This document shows, one piece after another, positions 1 through 8,335 of a stretch of DNA of 64,000 bases (position 1 is its first letter; each line of letters begins with the position of its first letter). The stretch comes from Bacteroidales bacterium (lineage in GTDB: Bacteria > Bacteroidota > Bacteroidia > Bacteroidales > WCHB1-69). Below the pieces are notes generated by a model, which saw only the letters and a list, made by a program, of their open reading frames with translations, ran no database searches and was not told the DNA's origin. The position numbers were made by a program, and so were the translations under genes. The stretch is from NCBI GenBank assembly GCA_017549765.1, contig JAFYNM010000035.1:1-64000 (forward strand), in the 5' to 3' direction.

Positions 1-3000
1 CGCCGTCTGTAGGGGCGAATGATCATTCGCCCCTACGTCTTGGTTGTCCTCCATCTGCCCATTGACGTCCATCCCGTTGAAATTTGTCACCGGGTTGACA
101 TTCCCGCCTTGGTCGCAGACGGTCTGCGTGCATGGGTTGGCGTAGACATGATTGTAATACGGATTCACCCCTGAAGGGTTGTAGAGTGTGTGTGGCTGAC
201 TGTAACTGAAATGGTAGTCCACCTGCCACACTCCAGCATTCCAAAAGCTGCTCGTCTGCGTGCCCGCGAAGCTGTTGTCCGCCCCTTGGTTCGTATTGCC
301 ATGCGTAGGCGACACGATGGCGTCATCATCCACATAGATGCCATAATCACAGTCCTCAAATTCGTTGCAGGTGAAGCAAAGGCCGGAACGCTGGGAACCG
401 TTGGTGTCGGCGACGAAGATGCCGTAGTCGAGGTTCTCCAGGGTGTTGCGGTAGATGCTGTTGTTCTGATATCCGGACTTCACCACCCGAATGCCCGTCC
501 TGCTCGGCGAGGTGGCGTTGGCATCGGCCGTGAAGGCATTCCCCTCCACATGGTAGCCCGTGCAAGTGGTGAGCGCCAGTCCGCAGTTGCCCCGCGGGTA
601 GAGCGGCGAGTCGGACAGGTCGAACACGCAGCGCGTCACCGTGGCGTAGTTGGAGGCCTGGATGGACACACCCGTGGCGTTGTTCACGAACTTGGCCTCG
701 TCGATGGTGACGGCGTAGGGGCTGCCCGCGTTGCAGGCCTCCACGGCCGTGGAGAAGCCTGTGAAGCGGTTGGTGTCTGCCGTGCCGTAGCAGTTGCAGC
801 CGTCCAGGGTGTTGCACAGCGTCTTCACCTTGAAGCCGGCATTTTCGGCATAGATGGCATGCTTGCGGTCGGGGATGTTGCCCGTGGTGAGGTTCTCGAA
901 GGTGCAGCCCTCGAAGGAGACGCCCTTCACGTCCCACAGCGTGACGTGATTGAGAAACTCCATATTCTGGGAGAGGAAGAGGTTGTCGTTGTTGAGGGTG
1001 AAGGTGCAGTCCTTGAACCAGCTCTTGTTGTCGCCGTAGAAACCCGGGGAGATAGTGTCTGCGTAGGAGTAGAAGGAGACGGCGCGGCGGTTGTTGCGGA
1101 AGGTGGAGCCGGAGCACTGGACGATGCCGCCGGCAGTGAGCCATTCGTTCCCCTCAAGGCCGGTCCTGATGGCGCAGTGGGCATTCTCGATGGTGGCCCC
1201 GTTTTGCAGGATGACGGTCCCCTGGTTGGCGGCGGTCTGGTGCTTGGTGCGGTCGCCCACCACCTCGATGCCCTGCCACATCTCGCCGGCACAGGCAGAG
1301 GTCAGCGTGCCGCCATCCACGATGAGCTTGCCCCCGGGACGGACGATGAGGCGGGCGGAAGAAGTAAGATAGGCAGTGTCGCTGATGAGTGCAACGCCGC
1401 CGCTGTCAACGGTCAAGGTGCCGCCAATCCGCACATTGGCCCTCGGACGCAAATCAAGCGTACACCCGGCCATGATTTGCAAGCCAGCGGTTGACAGCAT
1501 CTCATATTTGCTGTCTTTCAAAAAGACCATGGAACTTTTCTCTGTCAAAACCAAGGTGCTGGAACTGTCTTGGCGAAAATAGGAACCTCCCTCACAGGTC
1601 CATTGTGTTCGTTTTGCAAAGAGTCCCGTTTCGTGGTCCCTGGTGGTCTGTGCCACCGTGCGGTTCTGCGCCAAAGTGATAGTGTTGCCTGATGTCAAGA
1701 TGGCCGTGTCTTTCAACACGATGTCGCCCGTCCAACGGCAGTCGTTGGTTATTTTATAGTCATCCCAACGCACGCGCACCTGGAAGGTTCCTGTTCCATG
1801 GATAGGGGTCATTTCTATGCTTAAGCCTGTCAAATAGGTGGTCGCAGTATTCTTTTGAGGTATTTGTGCACTGATGATGTTACTAGGGTTGCTGTTGTTG
1901 CTATGGTAAGTTTTGGCGTTACAAGTACTCGGATTCGTACCCATATTGATTTTCCTGTGGGTACTGAAGACGTCAAGGGTATCTCCAATGCTGGGCAACA
2001 GGTTGTCATTCTGACCATTGATGATTTTCCGCCACATATAATACTCCCGAGAAGAATATAAAACTGTATCGGACGCTTGCGGGAAAAAGTGTGTCTCTTG
2101 ATCATGTCCCCCACAAAAAGGGTTTTTCGTTCCGCGAACCAAGGAATAGTAATGCACTTCGTAGTTAACGCAATTTATTGTGTGAGTGTCTGGAACCAGC
2201 TCGTAGTCATAATAACCTTCTGCTGGGATCACTTTCAGATTGTCTCGGTGACAGGTATCCCATACTTGATAATAGGATCCTTCCAATATGTCTCTGCCGA
2301 TCTGGTAATAGGCGTAAATCCCAGCACCACCTTGAGGCCGGCATGTACTTGTGTTGGAAAATTGCAAGAAGTCCAGTTTGCCGTTTTTTCCCACTTGGTG
2401 GTTTTCCAGCCAGATATACTGATTGGAAGAAGTGACACTATCCTTATAAGGCAGCTTGATGCGCACCACATCCCCGTAAGTTACGAAATCGCGCAGTATG
2501 AAAGTCTGGTTGCCATCCTCACGCGAAATGTCGGAGACTACAGACTGGGTGTTGTCCATATTACGGGCTGAAATGTAATCCACAGACTGGGGGTGCTTCC
2601 AATGCATACGCCATCGCTCGTAACCATTGCAACAAACCAATCCCGAGTTAGCCGCTCCCATCAATCCGTAGCCGCCCTGAATATTAAGAAAAGACATGGA
2701 ACACCCACCCCCTCTGTGGTTTCCTCCCGAAGTGTGAAAATCGTTGGATCCAAACAATGCGTGGGAGATTTCATGGGTGACAATACTTGTAGGATTACTG
2801 AAAAAAAATCCATCGCCTACACATTGTATAGTATTTCTTCCCCCATAACCACTTCCGGAATTTAATCCTCCATAATCACTGGTGATGTTTCTGATTAAAA
2901 GATTACGAGCATTGAAAGAAGATAGACCATGGTGTCCATACAAAGAATAGAAACCAGATTGTTCCAACATGCTATTTACAGCATTGATGATATTATTTAG

Positions 3001-3399
3001 ATTAAAGGGTCCATAATTCAGCACAGAACTTTCACGCAAGTTCACTACAACAAAGTCCCCGGTAATCTGAAGGGTGTCAAATGAAGATTCTCCATATAGT
3101 CTGGTGCACGTGCCATGTGTTTGGCCTGGCATGTATGTCGTATCCATCCAATCAAGAAGATAGTTTGGAATGGCAGTGTTGTTAATTCCCTCTAATGCGG
3201 GATCAAAAACGGGAGGCCAATAAGTGGTGTCTGTATATAGGTTGGCGTATTGGGGGTGAATATCGTAGATGATGTTTACAAAAACATTGAGATAATGAAT
3301 TTTTTCATTGGGTCTAATACCTTGTCCGTTCCAACTATAATATTGAGCAAGAAGTGACAGTGGAAATATAAAGATAAAGAAGATAGTAGATTTTTTCAT
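1..3399 (-). CDS. Large secreted metalloprotease-like protein with beta-helix region (3' end outside window)
   Basis: One reading frame is open from the ATG at 3399 to the window edge (1133 codons, no stop), so the C-terminus is missing. Residues 1-18 are a signal peptide ending LLAQ. Residues 209-222 read HEISHALFGSNDFH, a zinc-protease HExxH motif with a further His, resembling M6/metzincin-type sites. From about residue 600 the protein has repeated short strands rich in Asn, Gly and Cys (such as NNSIYRNTLENLDYGI), typical of a right-handed parallel beta-helix. It begins with a 4-base ATGA overlap with the upstream T9SS cargo gene, so the two are probably co-translated. A T9SS sorting domain is expected beyond the edge but is not visible. 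A 28-bp REP-like palindrome lies in frame near base 22. The peptidase family is inferred from the motif only. Confidence 0.85.
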   Translation of the reverse strand, partial: MKKSTIFFIFIFPLSLLAQYYSWNGQGIRPNEKIHYLNVFVNIIYDIHPQYANLYTDTTYWPPVFDPALEGINNTAIPNYLLDWMDTTYMPGQTHGTCTRLYGESSFDTLQITGDFVVVNLRESSVLNYGPFNLNNIINAVNSMLEQSGFYSLYGHHGLSSFNARNLLIRNITSDYGGLNSGSGYGGRNTIQCVGDGFFFSNPTSIVTHEISHALFGSNDFHTSGGNHRGGGCSMSFLNIQGGYGLMGAANSGLVCCNGYERWRMHWKHPQSVDYISARNMDNTQSVVSDISREDGNQTFILRDFVTYGDVVRIKLPYKDSVTSSNQYIWLENHQVGKNGKLDFLQFSNTSTCRPQGGAGIYAYYQIGRDILEGSYYQVWDTCHRDNLKVIPAEGYYDYELVPDTHTINCVNYEVHYYSLVRGTKNPFCGGHDQETHFFPQASDTVLYSSREYYMWRKIINGQNDNLLPSIGDTLDVFSTHRKINMGTNPSTCNAKTYHSNNSNPSNIISAQIPQKNTATTYLTGLSIEMTPIHGTGTFQVRVRWDDYKITNDCRWTGDIVLKDTAILTSGNTITLAQNRTVAQTTRDHETGLFAKRTQWTCEGGSYFRQDSSSTLVLTEKSSMVFLKDSKYEMLSTAGLQIMAGCTLDLRPRANVRIGGTLTVDSGGVALISDTAYLTSSARLIVRPGGKLIVDGGTLTSACAGEMWQGIEVVGDRTKHQTAANQGTVILQNGATIENAHCAIRTGLEGNEWLTAGGIVQCSGSTFRNNRRAVSFYSYADTISPGFYGDNKSWFKDCTFTLNNDNLFLSQNMEFLNHVTLWDVKGVSFEGCTFENLTTGNIPDRKHAIYAENAGFKVKTLCNTLDGCNCYGTADTNRFTGFSTAVEACNAGSPYAVTIDEAKFVNNATGVSIQASNYATVTRCVFDLSDSPLYPRGNCGLALTTCTGYHVEGNAFTADANATSPSRTGIRVVKSGYQNNSIYRNTLENLDYGIFVADTNGSQRSGLCFTCNEFEDCDYGIYVDDDAIVSPTHGNTNQGADNSFAGTQTSSFWNAGVWQVDYHFSYSQPHTLYNPSGVNPYYNHVYANPCTQTVCDQGGNVNPVTNFNGMDVNGQMEDNQDVGANDHSPLQTA
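9..36. repeat. REP-like perfect palindrome inside a coding region
   Basis: A 28-bp perfect palindrome with half-site GTAGGGGCGAATGA. It lies in frame in the large secreted protein and is translated there as VGANDHSPL. GC-rich palindromes of this kind occur as dispersed extragenic repeats in many bacteria; a copy inside a reading frame is less usual. Confidence 0.8.
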
Positions 3400-4355
3400 T
3401 TTTTTATGATTTTTTTTGTAATCTTTCTATTTTCACTGTCTTTAAAAGTGATCAAGTAGATTCCAGTATTCAAGTCTGCAATATTTAATTTGACAACTGG
3501 TTCCGAAACCTTCGTTTGAAAACATACTCTTCCTGTAATGTCGCGAATAACTAGATCTCCCAAGGTCTTTCCTCCGGTTTTAAAACTTATGGAAATCTGA
3601 TTGTTGGCAGGATTTGGGTATATCATCATTGCTTCTTCAGGATAGTCCGAAACAGCAGACACTGTCTGCCAACATCCCAAATCAGGATGTGTCATATAAT
3701 ATAAATTATCATTTTTATTAAGACACAACAAAACATCCCCTAATTGATGTGGTGGCATAATGCCGTACATTGGACCAATTCCTTCCATAAAACGAAAAGT
3801 GATATTAAAGGCTTCTCCAAAGAGAAAAAAATGCCACCAATAAGAGGCTTCTTGAGAAATGGCTGAAAGATGTATGATTTTTTTCGAATTTACAAATGCA
3901 ACGGAGTCAACAAGAAATAACATGGTGTCTGTCGGCACATAATCATAATATCTTAAACAAGGCAACCGAAATGTGTCACCAACCGTCAGAGACATGTCAC
4001 ATATCATAAATTCCCTGCCTTCAACCAGTGAATACAGACGACCCAACAGGGTGTCTTCCCTAATTTTCACAGGATATCCCGACCAAGAATAAGTAGTACT
4101 GTAGAAATATACTTTCCCATTAATCGTCACCGTATCAGATGTTGTGAAATGATATTGGTTTGTCAAACAGCCAAGCAGTTCCGGATCATAATCGGAGGTG
4201 CCCATAATAGGTTGAAAACCAACAGCATATTCCCATGACTCACTGCCAAAAAACGATTCGTATTGGGCACAAACAGATGTAGATAATGAGAGTATCACTA
4301 TCATAACCCCAACAATAATGCTATCTTTACGCTTTTTTATTATCAGCTTCATCAT
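3396..4355 (-). CDS. Secreted protein with T9SS type A sorting domain
   Basis: 319 aa. The N-terminus (MMKLIIKKRKDS followed by a hydrophobic stretch ending VCAQ) is a signal peptide. The last ~80 residues contain IYPNPANNQISI, DLVIRDITGR and LNTGIYLI and end in lysines, the usual pattern of the type A C-terminal domain that directs export through the Bacteroidota type IX system. The middle part matches no family I recognise. The stop codon overlaps the ATG of the downstream metalloprotease gene, suggesting translational coupling. A TATATTTG -7 box lies about 90 bases upstream. The start could be either of two adjacent ATG codons. Confidence 0.85.
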   Translation of the reverse strand: MMKLIIKKRKDSIIVGVMIVILSLSTSVCAQYESFFGSESWEYAVGFQPIMGTSDYDPELLGCLTNQYHFTTSDTVTINGKVYFYSTTYSWSGYPVKIREDTLLGRLYSLVEGREFMICDMSLTVGDTFRLPCLRYYDYVPTDTMLFLVDSVAFVNSKKIIHLSAISQEASYWWHFFLFGEAFNITFRFMEGIGPMYGIMPPHQLGDVLLCLNKNDNLYYMTHPDLGCWQTVSAVSDYPEEAMMIYPNPANNQISISFKTGGKTLGDLVIRDITGRVCFQTKVSEPVVKLNIADLNTGIYLITFKDSENRKITKKIIKK

Positions 4356-4445
4356 TTAAAAGGGGACCTCTATTTTTCACTTCTTCGCGTCGCCGCCGGC
4401 CTTGGTGCGAGGTCCGTTATACATCAGGACAGGCGAACAACGCTG

Positions 4446-4453
4446 CAAATATA
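4446..4453 (-). promoter_or_regulatory. -7 promoter box
   Basis: TATATTTG on the minus strand, matching Bacteroidota TAnnTTTG, about 90 bases before the T9SS cargo gene. Confidence 0.5.
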
Positions 4454-4498
4454 TTTTTTTCTTCAACACATAACAACACTTGCCAAGCCCAAAAGCCC

Positions 4499-4544
4499 AA
4501 ATTATGACGAAATTATGCCATTATGACGAAATTATGCCGAAATC
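4499..4544. repeat. Short tandem repeat GAAATTATGCC-type
   Basis: Two copies of TATGACGAAATTATGCC in tandem, the second followed by GAAAT. The same 11-base core recurs at 39550-39605. Confidence 0.65.
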
Positions 4545-4591
4545 CCCCGCCAATCACTTCGTGACACGAAACGTCCTTCTCGTAAAATGTG

Positions 4592-4599
4592 TAATTTTG
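4592..4599 (+). promoter_or_regulatory. -7 promoter box for the LytTR gene
   Basis: TAATTTTG, 23 bases before the ATG at 4623. Confidence 0.6.
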
Positions 4600-4622
4600 C
4601 AGCATCAAAATAAAAGCAAAAA

Positions 4623-5414
4623 ATGAAAAAAGACAAAGCGTTCTGGCGCATCCTAACACACCTTCTTTTCTGGGTTTTCTTCTTCTACATCTTCGTCATG
4701 CTTAACTTTTTCAGGCCATATCCCTTCTATCACCCATACAAAGAGTGGATCATCGGAATCGTGATCATGGCAGCCTGCTATGCCACCTACTTCTGGACCG
4801 TCCCCAGATTCTACCTGAACGGATTCACCATAAAATTCTTCATCGTCTCATTTGTCGGATGCCTGTTGCTGACCGCCTTCGAGATGGGCTTCCTGTGGAA
4901 CGACATCATGCCTATCGCAAAGCGGAGGCCCAGCCTGCTGACCGTCTATCTGCTACAAATGTTTGTCATGATCCTGCTTCGCGACTGCTGCCTCGTCGGT
5001 TTTTTCTTCATCCTGAGAACCAACCACCACTACTCCATGGAACTGCGAAGAGTGAACACACAGCTCGTCCAAGAAAGTGCCCTCTTCAGCATCAACATCG
5101 GCAAGGGCAATTCTGTCACAGTACCGCTAAGCGACATCGTGTATATTCGCCATCAGAAAAACTACTCCTATTTCTATTTGGTGGACGGAAAGTCATTATG
5201 CCAATACATTTCCTTGTCCAAAATCGAGGAAGACATGCCAAGTGACCTGTTTTCCAGAATAAACAAGAGTGTCTTGGTTAACAAAAGACACATCGAGAGC
5301 ATCAACTTGGAAAAACTCACCATCACCACTTCTCTCACTGACCCGAAGACCGGAAAGGCTGTCATGCTGAACATCTCGCCCGTTTATGGCAACCTTGCCA
5401 ATTTCCACAAATAA
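4623..5414 (+). CDS. Membrane-anchored LytTR-family transcription regulator
   Basis: 263 aa. The first ~140 residues hold four hydrophobic segments (near residues 8-28, 38-58, 68-90 and 108-130). After a short linker, residues ~155-260 form a LytTR DNA-binding domain with the expected strands VPLSDIVYIRHQKNYSYFY, DLFSRINKSVLVN and HIESINLEKLTI. There is no receiver domain, so this is a one-component membrane regulator rather than a classical response regulator. It has its own promoter and no obvious partner kinase. The signal and targets cannot be read from the sequence. Confidence 0.85.
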   Translation: MKKDKAFWRILTHLLFWVFFFYIFVMLNFFRPYPFYHPYKEWIIGIVIMAACYATYFWTVPRFYLNGFTIKFFIVSFVGCLLLTAFEMGFLWNDIMPIAKRRPSLLTVYLLQMFVMILLRDCCLVGFFFILRTNHHYSMELRRVNTQLVQESALFSINIGKGNSVTVPLSDIVYIRHQKNYSYFYLVDGKSLCQYISLSKIEEDMPSDLFSRINKSVLVNKRHIESINLEKLTITTSLTDPKTGKAVMLNISPVYGNLANFHK

Positions 5415-5441
5415 ACCATTCAACAGTTCAACATTTTTTTG

Positions 5442-5449
5442 TATTTTTG
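5442..5449 (+). promoter_or_regulatory. -7 promoter box for dsrC
   Basis: TATTTTTG, 32 bases before the dsrC ATG; it separates dsrC from the LytTR gene transcript. Confidence 0.65.
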
Positions 5450-5481
5450 CGCTCTAATAATTTCACAAACCCAACAAGACT

Positions 5482-5799
5482 ATGGCAAATATCGATTTTA
5501 ACGGTAAGACTTATGAAATGGACGGCGACGGCTTCATGATCAAGCCCGAGGAGTGGACTGAAGAGCTGGCTCCCGTCATCGCCAAGGAAGACGGCATTGA
5601 GGAGTTGACGGAGAACCACTGGAAGGTGATCCGCTGCATCCGCGAGAACTACGAGGAGAAAGGCATCGCCCCGATGGTGCGCACCATCTGCAAGACCGCC
5701 GACCTCAAATTGAAAGAGATCTACGAGCTCTTCCCGCTGGGTCCCGCCAGAGGCGCCTGCCGTGTGGCCGGTCTGCCGAAACCGGAAGGTTGTGTATAA
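5482..5799 (+). CDS. dsrC: DsrC/TusE-family sulfur-relay protein with both redox cysteines
   Basis: 105 aa, the usual DsrC length. The C-terminal arm is CRVAGLPKPEGCV, with Cys93 and the penultimate Cys104. These are the two cysteines that in dissimilatory sulfite reducers carry a trisulfide to membrane complexes; TusE-type tRNA-thiolation proteins keep only the last one. It has its own promoter and lies 26 bases upstream of a NarI/DsrM-like cytochrome b gene. No dsrAB, dsrEFH or tusBCD is in this window. Family assignment is firm. The role (sulfite/sulfur redox, tRNA thiolation or a redox sensor) is unresolved. Confidence 0.92.
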   Translation: MANIDFNGKTYEMDGDGFMIKPEEWTEELAPVIAKEDGIEELTENHWKVIRCIRENYEEKGIAPMVRTICKTADLKLKEIYELFPLGPARGACRVAGLPKPEGCV

Positions 5800-5825
5800 T
5801 AGTTTTCACCTAACACATACGGAAT

Positions 5826-6467
5826 ATGTCCATCATTCAATATATCGCCTTAGCGGCGGTAGCTTTCTGTTTTTGCGGACTTTTCACCTTCTTCGTGAAG
5901 ATTGTCCGCTTGGGCAAACCCAAGGACCTCTCCGAGAAGAGCGGCGACGTGAAAGCGGGCGTGCTCTACTCCAACACCGTGGCCATGATGCCGCAGAACA
6001 AGGAGTCGGCCTTCCTGCACCTGCCGGAATATGCCGCCGGCATGCTCTTCCACATCGGCACCTTCCTGAGCTTCCTCATCTTTGTGCTCTCCTTCTTCCC
6101 CTTCTTCAACCGCTGGATCGGTGGAAGCGACAAGATTCACTATCTCATCGCGATCATTCCACTTGTAGGCTGTCTCTGCGGTTACATCCTGCTGGCAAGA
6201 CGCTATCTCAAGGACGAGATGCGCAGCTGGTCGAATATAGACGACTATCTGGCCAACTTCCTGACCTCCACCTTCCAGCTGATGACGCTACTCTACCTGT
6301 TGTTCTCCGGAAGCACAGCCGTCGTGATCCTCTATTACATCGCCTGCATCCTGCTGTTCTGCTACATGCCGTTCAGCAAGCTGCGCCATTTGGTCTATTA
6401 CTTCGCCGCGCGCTACCATCTGGGCTTCTTCTATGGATGGCGCAACGTGTGGCCACCCAAGAAGTAG
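5826..6467 (+). CDS. Cytochrome b-like membrane subunit (NarI/DsrM/TmcC-type)
   Basis: 213 aa with about five membrane helices (near residues 5-25, 68-92, 104-124, 145-165 and 166-182). His65, His76, His188 and His198 are near helix ends and could ligate b hemes. The C-terminus KLRHLVYYFAARYHLGFFYG followed by WRN resembles NarI/DsrM/TmcC gamma subunits, which pass electrons between quinones and cytoplasmic partners. Placement directly after dsrC suggests DsrC or a DsrC-linked heterodisulfide reductase as partner, but no HdrD-like or iron-sulfur subunit is adjacent. Membrane protein is certain; heme binding and family are inferred from histidine spacing and context. Confidence 0.6.
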   Translation: MSIIQYIALAAVAFCFCGLFTFFVKIVRLGKPKDLSEKSGDVKAGVLYSNTVAMMPQNKESAFLHLPEYAAGMLFHIGTFLSFLIFVLSFFPFFNRWIGGSDKIHYLIAIIPLVGCLCGYILLARRYLKDEMRSWSNIDDYLANFLTSTFQLMTLLYLLFSGSTAVVILYYIACILLFCYMPFSKLRHLVYYFAARYHLGFFYGWRNVWPPKK

Positions 6468-6505
6468 CACCACGCTATTCTTTTCACCCATAAAAAAAAC
6501 ACAAT

Positions 6506-7912
6506 ATGAAGCTTAGTTTCTTAGGCGCCACCGAAGAGGTGACGGGCAGCAAGTTCCTGCTTACCACCAAGAAAGGGACCAAGATATTGCTCGACTGTGG
6601 CATGTATCAGGGCAAAGGTCTGGAGACAGACAGCATGAACCGCGATTTGGGCTTCGACCCGACGGAGATAGACTTCCTCTTCCTGTCGCACGCGCACATC
6701 GACCATTCAGGTCTCATACCATATATATATAAGAAAGGTTTCCGGGGCAAGGTGTTCTGCACCCCCGGCACGCGCGACCTCTGCGCCATCATGCTGGCCG
6801 ACTCCGGGCGCATCCAGGAACAGGACGCCACCCAGTTCAACAAGAAGAAAGACCGCGAAGGACAGAAGCCCATCGAACCCATCTATACCGAGAAGGACGC
6901 CGCGGAGTGCATGTCGCAGTTCATCAGCATCCCCAACATGCTGTCGTTTGCCGTCACCCCGGAAGTCACCATCCAGTTCATCCGCACGGGACACATGTTG
7001 GGCAGTGCGGCCATCTACATCACCTTCAAAGAGGGACGCAAAGTGCGCACCTTGTGCTACACGGGCGATGTGGGCCGCTACGACAAGCACATCCTCCCCG
7101 ACCCCGAGCCCTTCCCGTATGCAGACTACATCATCACCGAATCGACCTACGGTGACCGGCTGCACTCCACATTTGAGGAGGCCGAGCAACAGTTGATGAT
7201 GGTCGTGAAGGACGCCTGCGCCAAACGCAGAGGCAAGTTGCTGATCCCCTCGTTCGCCATCGGCAGGACACAGGAGATCGTCTATGCCCTGCACCGGCTG
7301 AAGCGCGCCGGCAACCTGCCCGACATCGAGTGCTTTGTGGACAGTCCGCTAGCCCTCTCCGCCACCAACATCTACCGCCTGCACGACGAGGACTTCAACG
7401 AGAGCATGCGCGCCTTCATTGAGCGCACCCAGGACCCCTTCGGATTCGACAAGCTCACCTACGTGCGCACCATCGACGACTCCAAGCGCCTCAACACGTA
7501 CAATCGGCCCTGCATCGTCATCTCCGCCTCCGGCATGATGGAGGCCGGACGTATCAAACACCATCTGGCCAACAACATTGAAGACCCGAAGACCACCATC
7601 CTCTGCGTCGGCTACTGCGCCCCCACCACGCTGGGCGCCAAGATCATGCGCGGCGACAAGAAAGTCTCCATTTTCGGAGAGATGTACGACGTGAAAGCCC
7701 ACCTGGAACGCATTGACGCCTTCTCCGGCCACGGCGACTACCAAGAACTCATCCGTTATCTCTCCTGCCAGAAAGGCAACAAGAAACTGCAACGCATCTT
7801 CATCGTCCACGGCGAAGGCGAGGTGCGAGACGCCTACGCCAAGCACCTCCAAGAGGCGGGGTTCAAGCAGGCGTATGTGCCGAGGTTCAGGGAAACGGTA
7901 GAACTAAGTTAA
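6506..7912 (+). CDS. Metallo-beta-lactamase / beta-CASP RNA nuclease-like protein
   Basis: 468 aa. The N-terminal metallo-beta-lactamase fold has the zinc motif SHAHIDHSG (near residue 60), with GHMLGSAAI and YTGDVGRYD as later metal-site motifs. The middle is a beta-CASP domain (FVDSPLALSATNIY, ISASGMMEAGRIKHHL), and the C-terminal part has the RNA-specificity motif SGHGDYQELI and VHGE. Members related to CPSF-73/YSH1 process RNA, and a ribonuclease role is the natural reading. It starts 38 bases after the cytochrome gene. Its stop codon touches the left arm of the inverted repeat around the next gene. Confidence 0.88.
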   Translation: MKLSFLGATEEVTGSKFLLTTKKGTKILLDCGMYQGKGLETDSMNRDLGFDPTEIDFLFLSHAHIDHSGLIPYIYKKGFRGKVFCTPGTRDLCAIMLADSGRIQEQDATQFNKKKDREGQKPIEPIYTEKDAAECMSQFISIPNMLSFAVTPEVTIQFIRTGHMLGSAAIYITFKEGRKVRTLCYTGDVGRYDKHILPDPEPFPYADYIITESTYGDRLHSTFEEAEQQLMMVVKDACAKRRGKLLIPSFAIGRTQEIVYALHRLKRAGNLPDIECFVDSPLALSATNIYRLHDEDFNESMRAFIERTQDPFGFDKLTYVRTIDDSKRLNTYNRPCIVISASGMMEAGRIKHHLANNIEDPKTTILCVGYCAPTTLGAKIMRGDKKVSIFGEMYDVKAHLERIDAFSGHGDYQELIRYLSCQKGNKKLQRIFIVHGEGEVRDAYAKHLQEAGFKQAYVPRFRETVELS

Positions 7913-8335
7913 GAATTAAAAGTTAAAAGTTAAGAGTTATGTCTGGGCGCAGCATTGTGGGGGAGAAAAGTCTTGCTTTTGCTAAAAGAGTGGCTAAGTG
8001 TTATCAGTTTCTACAAGAAAAGAAAAAAGAGACTGTCCTATCCAAACAGTTCGTCAGATCTGGCACAAGTATAGGCGCCAATATTCGAGAAGGCACCTAT
8101 GCCCAAAGTCGAAAAGACTTTATAAATAAAATGAATATCGCTTTGAAAGAAGCTGGCGAAACAGATTACTGGTTAGAAGTACTGCATGAAGCAGAATATT
8201 TGACAGACAGTGAATATGAATCAATGAAACATGACAATGATGAACTTATAAAATTATTGGCATCAATAGTCAAAACTACCAAAGAAATTGCCACCAAACA
8301 ATAACTCTTAACTTTTAACTCTTAACTTTTAATTC
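7913..8335. repeat. Inverted repeat framing a four-helix-bundle gene (IVS-like element)
   Basis: The left arm (7913-7940) starts GAATTAAAAGTTAA and ends GAGTTAT; the right arm (8301-8335) is its reverse complement except for one extra 8-base unit. The arms run into the start and stop codons of the enclosed gene and sit exactly between the beta-CASP stop and the rfbD start. The transcript could fold into a long stem with the gene in the loop, as do intervening sequences of 23S rRNA that encode the same protein family. Confidence 0.8.
7939..8304 (+). CDS. Four-helix-bundle protein (S23 / 23S rRNA IVS family)
   Basis: 121 aa, all-helical. It carries the family hallmarks FVRSGTSIGANIREG (near residue 40) and LKEAGETDYWLEVL (near residue 73). 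Relatives are encoded by 23S rRNA intervening sequences or as free genes, and some act with diversity-generating reverse transcriptases; no reverse transcriptase is nearby. The start codon is formed at the end of the left inverted-repeat arm and the stop codon lies at the start of the right arm. Its AT-rich composition differs from the GC-richer genes on both sides, which fits an inserted unit. Molecular function is not known. Confidence 0.85.
   Translation: MSGRSIVGEKSLAFAKRVAKCYQFLQEKKKETVLSKQFVRSGTSIGANIREGTYAQSRKDFINKMNIALKEAGETDYWLEVLHEAEYLTDSEYESMKHDNDELIKLLASIVKTTKEIATKQ

Noticed and set aside
190-1494. Long plus-strand open frame (434 codons) opposite the secreted metalloprotease gene
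   Set aside because: It is Val/Gly/Ala-rich without any domain and mirrors the GC-rich codons of the minus-strand gene, whose product has a signal peptide and clear motifs.
4499-4544. Possible CRISPR remnant from tandem AT-rich units
   Set aside because: Units are about 11-17 bases with no spacers of even length and no cas genes nearby.
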